Source: Ignavibacteria bacterium UBA4661 (GTDB lineage: Bacteria; Bacteroidota; Ignavibacteria; Kapaibacteriales; UBA4661). Taken from it: a stretch of 7,092 nucleotides of DNA. Below the pieces are notes generated by a model. The model was given only the letters and a program-made list of their open reading frames with translations, was not told the DNA's origin and made no database searches. Position numbers and translations under genes: made by a program. Below, piece by piece: positions 1-5,128 of the stretch; position 1 is the first letter of the stretch, and each line of letters starts with the position of its first letter. Where the stretch lies: the NCBI GenBank assembly GCA_002405405.1, contig DHLT01000254.1:9869-16960 (forward strand). Direction: 5' to 3'.

Positions 1-272
1 ATACCGGCAAACCATCGGATCGGTCGTGTGCGTAATACAGCGATGATTTCTCGGTCAATGTCTGATAAGGTTGAATCTCCCGGTATGGCAGGAGGAACTT
101 CTTCGCCGGCGCGGATATTACTCGAATTTTGTGTTATTCTTGACGATAGAGTGCCTTGAGCATTACCCCGTGAATTGCCTCTCGGAGTTTCTTGAGCTGA
201 AACAGACTGGTGTGCAGAAAATGTGCTCACAAAAACAATGCAGAGCAGAAGGAAACCAGTACCTCGTAGCAT
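1..272 (-). CDS. Exported protein of unknown function, N-terminal part only (runs off the left edge)
   Basis: Reading from an ATG at 272 to base 1, the minus strand is open for 90 codons with no stop, so the gene continues outside the window. The first 26 residues form a classical signal peptide: a short basic start (MLRGTG), a hydrophobic core (FLLLCIVFVSTF) and a signal peptidase I-like site, VSA before QE, around residue 26. The mature start is Ser/Gly/Asn-rich and looks like a disordered linker (ETPRGNSRGN). It then becomes more ordered near residues 70-90 (DREIIAVLRTRPIRWFAG). The product is therefore inferred to be periplasmic, outer-membrane or secreted. I do not recognise the family. 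The last visible residues could lead into an outer-membrane barrel, but that is a guess. There is no Shine-Dalgarno sequence before the ATG. A TATAAT hexamer lies five bases upstream of it instead. Codon 11 is Cys but does not sit in a lipobox. Confidence 0.75.
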   Translation of the reverse strand, partial: MLRGTGFLLLCIVFVSTFSAHQSVSAQETPRGNSRGNAQGTLSSRITQNSSNIRAGEEVPPAIPGDSTLSDIDREIIAVLRTRPIRWFAG

Positions 273-276
273 AAAA

Positions 277-307
277 ATTATATCATCCAAAAAATCAGTT
301 GTGACAA
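277..307 (-). promoter_or_regulatory. Possible sigma-70-type promoter abutting the start of the left-edge exported protein
   Basis: On the minus strand TTGTCA (302-307) is followed after 19 bases by a perfect TATAAT (277-282), five bases before the ATG at 272. If this is used, transcription would start at or next to the start codon and give a leaderless or nearly leaderless mRNA. The 19-base spacer is longer than the usual 16-18, and the region is AT-rich, so chance is a real alternative. The TATAAT also overlaps the last codons of the doubtful ORF at 278-460. Confidence 0.3.
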
Positions 308-460
308 GTAAAAGCTACCCCAAGCAATTGCATACCATACCAATGCATACGAAAACAGTAACGGCTTTGTTACATGCGCTGCACATTTCATTGCTTTACT
401 AGATTCAATATAGTATAGGATGACTGAAAGTTGCGTGAAAGGATCAAAAAAATTCTTCAT
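278..460 (-). CDS. Doubtful 60-residue hydrophobic small protein
   Basis: An ATG at 460, immediately preceded by an in-frame TAG, opens a 60-codon frame ending in TAA at 278. That is five bases before the start of the exported-protein gene. The N-terminal half is mixed and mildly basic (MKNFFDPFTQL, then SSKAMKCAAHVTK). The C-terminal 28 or so residues are strongly hydrophobic and aromatic (FSYALVWYAIAWGSFYLSQL, ending IFWMI), long enough for one membrane helix. In favour of a gene are the tight spacing to the next gene on the same strand and the lack of any other explanation for this 270-base gap. Against it are the absence of a Shine-Dalgarno sequence, the lack of any family I recognise, and the fact that AT-rich intergenic DNA readily gives hydrophobic frames. 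It may simply be the upstream regulatory region of the exported-protein gene. Confidence 0.25.
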   Translation of the reverse strand: MKNFFDPFTQLSVILYYIESSKAMKCAAHVTKPLLFSYALVWYAIAWGSFYLSQLIFWMI

Positions 461-485
461 CTAGAGATTTACCAAAAAATTCTTC
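447..485. repeat. 12-bp direct repeat AAAAAATTCTTC between divergent reading frames
   Basis: AAAAAATTCTTC occurs at 447-458 and at 474-485, a period of 27 bases. The second copy sits between the arms of a short inverted repeat, TTACC (469-473) and GGTAA (486-490). The first copy overlaps the start of the doubtful small ORF. It may be regulatory or a chance product of AT-rich sequence. Confidence 0.35.
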
Positions 486-487
486 GG

Positions 488-495
488 TAAGTTTG
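488..495 (+). promoter_or_regulatory. Bacteroidota-like -7 motif upstream of ytxJ
   Basis: TAAGTTTG fits TAnnTTTG and lies 47 bases before the ytxJ start. There is no convincing -33 TTTG, only TTTA at 468-471. It is a weak candidate on its own. Confidence 0.25.
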
Positions 496-533
496 TTAGG
501 AAGTACAAGCAAACCTTTTCTTCAACATACGGT

Positions 534-537
534 AGGA
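534..537 (+). promoter_or_regulatory. Ribosome binding site of the bacilliredoxin gene
   Basis: AGGA, within GGTAGGA at 531-537, lies five bases before the ATG at 543. It supports that start codon. Confidence 0.6.
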
Positions 538-542
538 ATGAT

Positions 543-869
543 ATGCAGGGATTAACATCACAAAAAGCTCTTAAACAATGGCTCTCAGAGCACACAGAGA
601 AAAAATCATTGCTTCTTAAGCATAGCAAGACATGTCCGATTAGTATGCGCGCTTACAATGCAGTACAAGCGTTCACTCAAGAGCATTCGTCTGTACCAAT
701 CGGCGTTGTTGTTGTACAAGATTCGCGTCCACTCTCGAATCATATTGCAGAGCGATTTGATATTCTTCATGAAAGCCCGCAAGCCATTGTCTTTGAACAG
801 GGCAAGCCTATATGGCATGATTCTCATTTTGCTATTACAGTAGAGACATTGCAACAACAGGTCTTATAA
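543..869 (+). CDS. ytxJ: Monothiol bacilliredoxin-like protein, YtxJ (BrxC) family
   Basis: This is a small cytosolic thioredoxin-fold protein of 108 residues, the usual length of the family. The diagnostic stretch is KHSKTCPIS at residues 26-34, where Cys31 occupies the active site of the TCPIS motif. Pro79 in HESPQ is in the place of the thioredoxin cis-proline. Cys31 is the only cysteine in the protein, so it would work by a monothiol mechanism. Members of this family (YtxJ/BrxC of Bacillus) are linked to the low-molecular-weight thiol bacillithiol and remove bacillithiol from mixed disulfides on proteins. That role here is inferred from family membership; no bacillithiol synthesis gene is in the window. 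The gene stands alone, has an AGGA ribosome site five bases upstream, and is followed by a strong hairpin terminator shared with the convergent dehydrogenase gene. The alternative is a generic glutaredoxin-like protein, but the KHS...TCPIS signature favours YtxJ. Confidence 0.9.
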   Translation: MQGLTSQKALKQWLSEHTEKKSLLLKHSKTCPISMRAYNAVQAFTQEHSSVPIGVVVVQDSRPLSNHIAERFDILHESPQAIVFEQGKPIWHDSHFAITVETLQQQVL

Positions 870-891
870 GTAGAGAGAGAGACAGTCCAAA

Positions 892-928
892 AAAAAGCCG
901 CTCTATCGAGATGAAAGAGCGGCTTTTT
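892..928. terminator. Bidirectional intrinsic terminator between ytxJ and isocitrate dehydrogenase
   Basis: Perfect 13-bp arms, AAAAAGCCGCTCT (892-904) and AGAGCGGCTTTTT (916-928), flank an 11-base loop. The GC core is flanked by A-tracts on one side and T-tracts on the other, so the hairpin has a U-run in both directions. It would end ytxJ (+, stop at 869) and the dehydrogenase gene (-, stop at 956). Confidence 0.9.
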
Positions 929-955
929 GTTTGTCGATAGCTGCGAAGCAAGTAT

Positions 956-2413
956 TTACGCACCTTGTCCGGCAGAGAATGCTACTTCGCCATTGATTGT
1001 GCAAAGATTTTCTGTCTTGATAATCGAGAATCCTGCTTCGTGAATACGATGTTGCAGAGCAATGATATCGGCATACTGTACAGCAGATCCATCAGATGTT
1101 TTGTAGCGACAACGCCAGTGATCAGTACAAAATGTTTCCGACATACCATCAGGATATACTTTCACACCACGATTCGTGATCATCGTCAGTGCAAGACCAT
1201 TTGCCGAAATTGCTTGCAATTTTGCGCCAAGTGCTTGTGCATCACGATCATTGTGATGCAAGAAAATATCCACACCAACTGTCGCCATTGTTACGGGTGC
1301 TGCAGGTTTGAGGGTAACTTTAATTGTTGTATTGCTACCGCTTGCACCATAGTTCACCGGTTTGAGTTTGGATGGTGTTTTGCCTAAACGAGCAATCACT
1401 GCTGAGGCAAATTCTTGTGTGCCGACTTTCTCGGTACTGATGCCTTCTTTGTAAATATCATAGGTATGAATACCATCTTCGAGTGTTGTTAGCCATGCGT
1501 TGTGAACAGCTGTTGCAACATCTGGCTGATTGATATGAATAAGCATTTGGACTGCACCCAATAGCAAGCCTGAAGGATTTGCCAGATTTTGTCCTGCACG
1601 GCGTGGTGCAGAGCCATGAATGGCTTCAAACATTGCTACTTCCTCGCCGATATTCGCAGAGCCAGCCAGTCCTACAGATCCGGCAATTTGTGCCGCAACA
1701 TCGGAAAGGATATCACCATAGAGATTCGGCATGACAATGACATCAAATGCTTCGGGTGTATCGGCAAGTTTTGCTGCACCGATATCGACAATCCAATGTT
1801 CTTTTTCGAGCTCGGGATATTCTGCGCCGATTTCATCGAAGACACGGTGAAACAATCCATCGGTTTGTTTCATGATATTGTCTTTGGTAAAGCAGGTAAC
1901 TTTTTTGCGACCATAGGCACGTGCATATTCAAAGGCATAGCGAACAATTTTTTCGCAACCCGGACGGCTGATAACCTTTAAGCATTGTACAACTTCGGGA
2001 GTTTGTTGATGCTCGATACCGGCATAAAGATCTTCTTCGTTCTCGCGGATAATAACAACATCCATGACGGGATGTTTTGTGGCAACATAGGGAGCATACG
2101 ATACGCAAGGGCGTACATTCGCATACAGACCGAGCATTTTGCGTGTGGTAACATTCAAGCTTTTGAAGCCGCCACCTTGTGGTGTTGTAATCGGTGCTTT
2201 CAAAAATACTTTGGTACGGCGGAGCGATTCCCATGCACTTGGGTCAATACCTGCCGTATTGCCACGTAAATAAACTTTTTCCCCAATTTCAATTGTCTCT
2301 TCCTGAATACGTGCGCCGGCGGCTTTGATAATGCGAAGCGTGGCTTCCATAATTTCAGGTCCGATGCCATCACCATGTGCAACTGTTATCGGTGTGAGCG
2401 TTGTTTGATCCAT
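956..2413 (-). CDS. icd: Isocitrate dehydrogenase, Thermus/Rickettsia type with C-terminal extension, probably NADP-dependent
   Basis: This is a 485-residue cytosolic enzyme of the beta-decarboxylating dehydrogenase family. It converts isocitrate to 2-oxoglutarate and CO2 in the TCA cycle. Residues 5-345 are the catalytic core. Visible landmarks are SLNVTTR at 85-91 (isocitrate-type rather than isopropylmalate-type), Arg101, Arg123 and Tyr130 in RENEEDLYAGIE, Lys177 and NIMK at 179-182, Asp210, and metal ligands Asp234 and Asp238 in YGDILSD. The nucleotide loop is EAIHGSAPRRAGQ (263-275). Arg271-Arg272 fill the place of Lys-Tyr in NADP enzymes and Asp-Ile in NAD enzymes, so I infer NADP. Residues ~346-485 form the extra C-terminal domain found in the Thermus/Rickettsia subfamily. 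The frame stays open 38 codons upstream to 2527, but the ATG at 2413 has GGGAG seven bases before it and matches the family N-terminus. The gene is monocistronic and divergent from the histidine kinase. Confidence 0.97.
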   Translation of the reverse strand: MDQTTLTPITVAHGDGIGPEIMEATLRIIKAAGARIQEETIEIGEKVYLRGNTAGIDPSAWESLRRTKVFLKAPITTPQGGGFKSLNVTTRKMLGLYANVRPCVSYAPYVATKHPVMDVVIIRENEEDLYAGIEHQQTPEVVQCLKVISRPGCEKIVRYAFEYARAYGRKKVTCFTKDNIMKQTDGLFHRVFDEIGAEYPELEKEHWIVDIGAAKLADTPEAFDVIVMPNLYGDILSDVAAQIAGSVGLAGSANIGEEVAMFEAIHGSAPRRAGQNLANPSGLLLGAVQMLIHINQPDVATAVHNAWLTTLEDGIHTYDIYKEGISTEKVGTQEFASAVIARLGKTPSKLKPVNYGASGSNTTIKVTLKPAAPVTMATVGVDIFLHHNDRDAQALGAKLQAISANGLALTMITNRGVKVYPDGMSETFCTDHWRCRYKTSDGSAVQYADIIALQHRIHEAGFSIIKTENLCTINGEVAFSAGQGA

Positions 2414-2420
2414 CAGGAAT

Positions 2421-2425
2421 CTCCC
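2421..2425 (-). promoter_or_regulatory. Ribosome binding site that decides the isocitrate dehydrogenase start
   Basis: GGGAG on the minus strand lies seven bases before the ATG at 2413. It selects this start over an in-frame ATG at 2527, whose 38 extra residues resemble no dehydrogenase N-terminus. Confidence 0.8.
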
Positions 2426-2449
2426 AAAAAAGATGTGAAAAAATGCGGA

Positions 2450-2457
2450 CAAAAATA
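2450..2457 (-). promoter_or_regulatory. Bacteroidota-like -7 motif upstream of isocitrate dehydrogenase
   Basis: TATTTTTG on the minus strand fits TAnnTTTG, the -7 consensus of Bacteroidota housekeeping promoters, 36 bases before the start codon. No TTG or TTTG element is seen at the expected -33 position, so this is only a candidate. Confidence 0.25.
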
Positions 2458-2555
2458 TCGAAAAAACGCGAAAGCATGACGGTGAGTCTGAGTGGTGGAG
2501 AATTTTACTGTACGATGTTATCGTCACTTGTAAAAGTACTGAAGAGAAACAAGAG

Positions 2556-2579
2556 TAAGAGGTGTATTACATAAGAGGT
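2556..2579. repeat. Short direct repeat TAAGAGGT x2 in the divergent promoter region
   Basis: TAAGAGGT occurs at 2556-2563 and again at 2572-2579, a period of 16 bases, between the dehydrogenase and kinase genes. It could be a pair of protein-binding half sites or a coincidence. Nothing else in the sequence decides. Confidence 0.35.
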
Positions 2580-2605
2580 AAGATCTCTGTCTACCACTCG
2601 AAATC

Positions 2606-2623
2606 AGCACTTTGAAAAGTGCT
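2606..2623. promoter_or_regulatory. Operator-like near-palindrome upstream of the histidine kinase
   Basis: AGCACTTT-GA-AAAGTGCT has two perfect 8-bp inverted arms around a two-base centre, and ends 51 bases before the kinase start codon. There is no T-run after it and the loop is too short for a terminator, so a binding site for a dimeric regulator is the better reading. It lies in the only spacer between the divergent dehydrogenase and kinase genes, and could serve either. Confidence 0.5.
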
Positions 2624-2663
2624 AACATATTGACAAGTTAGTCTGTAAGATTTCTTGCCAAAT

Positions 2664-2669
2664 AGGAAG
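2664..2669 (+). promoter_or_regulatory. Ribosome binding site indicating a GTG start for the histidine kinase
   Basis: AGGAAG lies five bases before the GTG at 2675. The in-frame ATG codons at 2699 and 2705 have no purine-rich sequence in front of them, so GTG is the preferred start. Confidence 0.6.
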
Positions 2670-2674
2670 TCAGT

Positions 2675-5032
2675 GTGTTTTGCTTGCTCTCCATATCCAT
2701 GCTTATGAACATACTTCGCCATAGTCATATTGAGAAATACTTGCTCGTTGTTGCCGCTCTGCTCTATGTCATGATGTCAGGGGCATTGCTGCATGCATCG
2801 TCAGTTGATATGGTATATCACAGTGATTCAATTGTTGTGATACATGATACAGACATTCATTGGAATGATCGCACATTGAATTTTATGAATATCGCATCGG
2901 TAAATCTTTCAAACAAAGGATGGCTTTTCTTGCCCGATGTTAATGCACCACTCCGCGATTCTACTCGACTTGCTCATGCTCATGACATGCAACGACTATC
3001 GCAATCGTTTATGCCTATTGTGCAAGCTGCAAGCAAACAACATTCGCTGGCAGGGTGGTACTATTTGCGTTTTCGTGTTGCTCCGGAACTCCACGGCAAA
3101 GCACTGTCCTTTGTTACATCAATGGTTGGTGGCTATGATATTTACATTGATGGTCGCCTTATGGTGAGTTATGGCAGAGCCGCAGAAATCAGCGCCGATG
3201 AGCATATCGACTCATATGCCCAATATATGATTCGATCAGTCTTTATGAACGGTGATACCAATAAGGTGCATGTGATTGCTCTGCATTATTCAGCGCACTC
3301 AATTCTTGATTTATATGATACCTATCGTGGATTTTTTCTCCCACGCGATGTGGGTGTACGAGCGGTGCTCTCCTATCCACAGGAAATAAAGAAATACTAT
3401 GATTTCGAGCGCACAACATTGCTGTGGGAGGGCATTATCACGGGTGTGCCGCTTATTATGATTGTGTTGCATTTCTTCTTCTATCTTGGTGATCGCAAAG
3501 ACCGTGTACAACTCTACTTGGCATTGTATAATGTGGGTACTACGCTCATTGGTTTTGCTTCGATCACCAGTCGCATACATATTGGTCAGTCTGTTGAACA
3601 GGCAACAATTGCAAGTATCGTTCTTACATTGTTTACTATGCCATTTCTTACGTCGATTATTATTGTCATTCCGAAAATTTTTGAGATCGAATTTACGCGA
3701 ATACATAGAATCTTTCAGTACTGCCTTATAGCAGTGGCGATGACAGTACCCATTCTGACACGTGTATTTGTTGCATCATTAGGTTGGTTGCAACTACCCT
3801 CATTGATTGTAATCTATGCGACCATCTTCGCCGAAATGATGTATATCGGTATCCGTAATACACGACGTCATAACTACGAGGCAGTGGTTATGGGTCTGGG
3901 TGTATTTTTTCTTGCGCTTGGACTATTTGTCAATCTTTGGCTTTTTTCAAAAGGTATCATTTTTGCAGCACGACCATTCTTTCTGTATATCAGCGCCTAC
4001 GGAATGTTCTATACGGTACTGCCTATCGCATTTTCGATCATTACGGGTATGCGATTTTTTCGACAAAATAATGCGCTTCGCGAAAGTATGGCTACCAATG
4101 AGCGTATGAATCGAACTTTGCAAGACATGAATGCAACGCTCGAAGCACGTGTGCAAGAGCGAACGCAACCATTGATCGATGCCAACGAAGAAGTGCAACG
4201 ACAATTGGAAATGCTGAGCATGCAAGCAACAGAAATTCAGGTTGTAAATGAAGCACTTGCGGAATCTAATGCTCATTTGGAGAATGTGAACTACGAATTG
4301 GTAACGGTTAATCAAGAAAAAAATGAATTGCTCGGTATAGCTGCACATGACTTGAAAAACCCACTCACAGGTATCAAGCTTTCAGTTGAGAATGTTCTCT
4401 ATAGAATAAAAAATGGTCATTGGGAGGATGTCGAACAGCGTATCGAAAGTATTGGCAAAACAGCTGAGCGGATGCACAAAATCATCAGTAGTTTGCTCGA
4501 TATGAATGCTCTTGATTCCGGCAATGTATCATATCATTTTTCTGTCGAAAGTTTGGGATATATCTTGCATAAAGCAGTGGCGGCAATCCGTGAGTATGCA
4601 CACTCAAAAGATATTGCCCTGCAATTACTTGTCCCGGCAGATAAGGATATTCACATCCGTATTGACAAAGATAAATTCCGCCATATCCTTGATAATCTTA
4701 TATCGAATGCGATTAAATATTCTCATCCCAATACGCTCATTGTGGTGCGCGGTATGCTTACCGATAATGGCATTGTGCGAATTGAAATTGAAGATCAAGG
4801 ATTAGGTATTGCACCCGATGAAATGAGCAAACTCTTTCAGCGATTTTCAAAACTGAGCACACAACCTACCGGTGGTGAAACCTCAACAGGGCTTGGACTT
4901 TCCATTGTCAAACGTTTTGTTGAAGCAATGCACGGCACCGTGTGGGCAGAAAGTCCCGGTAAAAACCAAGGCAGTATTTTCATTATGGAATTTCCGATGG
5001 TACAAGAGCAGCATCGTATTTCTCAAGGATAA
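2675..5032 (+). CDS. Membrane sensor histidine kinase with 7TMR-DISM sensory module (orphan)
   Basis: This is a 785-residue inner-membrane sensor kinase. Residues 22-40 are a signal peptide or first membrane helix. Residues ~42-243 form a periplasmic beta-rich domain with a galactose-binding-like look (GWYYLRFRV at 127-135, YDIYIDGR at 154-161). Seven membrane helices follow between about 247 and 458, the 7TMR-DISM arrangement. A long coiled coil runs over ~465-550. The HisKA domain has phospho-acceptor His558 in AAHDLKNPL. The ATPase domain has the N box (DNLISNAIKYS, with Asn678), G1 (DQGLGI, 707-712), the F box (FQRFSK, 721-726) and G2 (STGLGLSIVK, 737-746), so both catalytic parts look intact. 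Members sense extracellular small molecules, often thought to be sugars, and phosphorylate a response regulator; the ligand here is unknown. No regulator or receiver domain is in view. The start is GTG, chosen for the AGGAAG five bases upstream; ATG at 2699 or 2705 is the alternative. Confidence 0.96.
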   Translation: MFCLLSISMLMNILRHSHIEKYLLVVAALLYVMMSGALLHASSVDMVYHSDSIVVIHDTDIHWNDRTLNFMNIASVNLSNKGWLFLPDVNAPLRDSTRLAHAHDMQRLSQSFMPIVQAASKQHSLAGWYYLRFRVAPELHGKALSFVTSMVGGYDIYIDGRLMVSYGRAAEISADEHIDSYAQYMIRSVFMNGDTNKVHVIALHYSAHSILDLYDTYRGFFLPRDVGVRAVLSYPQEIKKYYDFERTTLLWEGIITGVPLIMIVLHFFFYLGDRKDRVQLYLALYNVGTTLIGFASITSRIHIGQSVEQATIASIVLTLFTMPFLTSIIIVIPKIFEIEFTRIHRIFQYCLIAVAMTVPILTRVFVASLGWLQLPSLIVIYATIFAEMMYIGIRNTRRHNYEAVVMGLGVFFLALGLFVNLWLFSKGIIFAARPFFLYISAYGMFYTVLPIAFSIITGMRFFRQNNALRESMATNERMNRTLQDMNATLEARVQERTQPLIDANEEVQRQLEMLSMQATEIQVVNEALAESNAHLENVNYELVTVNQEKNELLGIAAHDLKNPLTGIKLSVENVLYRIKNGHWEDVEQRIESIGKTAERMHKIISSLLDMNALDSGNVSYHFSVESLGYILHKAVAAIREYAHSKDIALQLLVPADKDIHIRIDKDKFRHILDNLISNAIKYSHPNTLIVVRGMLTDNGIVRIEIEDQGLGIAPDEMSKLFQRFSKLSTQPTGGETSTGLGLSIVKRFVEAMHGTVWAESPGKNQGSIFIMEFPMVQEQHRISQG

Positions 5033-5070
5033 ATAATACTTCTTGGAGATAATTATTCATGTACAAACAA

Positions 5071-5103
5071 AAAGCCGTAGTGCAGAACCTGCGCAACGGC
5101 TTT
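5071..5103. terminator. Hairpin terminator between the histidine kinase and the ABC permease
   Basis: A 15-bp stem (5071-5085 with 5089-5103) has one A-A mismatch and one G-U wobble around the loop AAC. The outer arms are AAAGCCGT and ACGGCTTT. On the minus strand it runs into TTTTTGTTTG, a good U-tract that would end the permease operon. On the plus strand it is followed only by TTTGAAATTA, so it is a weaker terminator for the kinase. Confidence 0.8.
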
Positions 5104-5128
5104 GAAATTATAGGGCTATACGGAGTAG

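Noticed and set aside
1..272. Lipoprotein signal in the left-edge protein because of Cys11
   Set aside because: Cys11 lies in the middle of the hydrophobic core (FLLLCIVF) and is not preceded by a lipobox such as L-A/S-G/A. A signal peptidase I site fits better.
71..274. 67-codon plus-strand frame over the left-edge gene
   Set aside because: It is antisense to a frame with a convincing signal peptide, and its own product has no recognisable feature.
391..419. TTGCTT-17-TATAGG as a plus-strand promoter for ytxJ
   Set aside because: Both boxes are poor matches, and the site is more than 120 bases upstream of the gene in AT-rich DNA. It is not strong enough to list as a feature.
965..2269. Plus-strand frames of 94-140 codons antisense to isocitrate dehydrogenase (starts 965, 1589, 1985)
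   Set aside because: They are Cys/Phe/Ile-rich shadows of a well-conserved enzyme and have no family features.
2414..2527. N-terminal extension of isocitrate dehydrogenase from an in-frame ATG at 2527
   Set aside because: The 38 extra residues resemble no family N-terminus. The ATG at 2413 has GGGAG seven bases upstream and begins the conserved ITVAHGDGIGPE strand directly.
2604..2625. CIRCE (HrcA) heat-shock operator
   Set aside because: The half sites look like TTAGCACT/AGTGCTAA, but CIRCE requires TTAGCACTC-N9-GAGTGCTAA. Here the spacing is about five bases shorter, the inner C/G are missing, and no heat-shock gene is adjacent.
2630..2635. Perfect TTGACA as the -35 box of the kinase promoter
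   Set aside because: No acceptable -10 hexamer lies 16-18 bases downstream. The predicted start would fall inside the ribosome binding site; TAAGAT at 2646 is only ten bases away.
3311..4348. Minus-strand frames of 131 and 133 codons inside the histidine kinase
   Set aside because: They are shadow frames opposite conserved membrane and coiled-coil coding sequence, with no independent support.
4506..4805. 99-codon plus-strand frame inside the kinase domain
   Set aside because: It overlaps the HisKA/ATPase coding region in another frame, and its translation shows no domain.
2699..5032. ATG start at 2699 or 2705 for the histidine kinase
   Set aside because: No Shine-Dalgarno-like sequence precedes either ATG, whereas GTG at 2675 has AGGAAG five bases upstream. 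The membrane prediction does not exclude the later starts, so this is a preference, not a proof.
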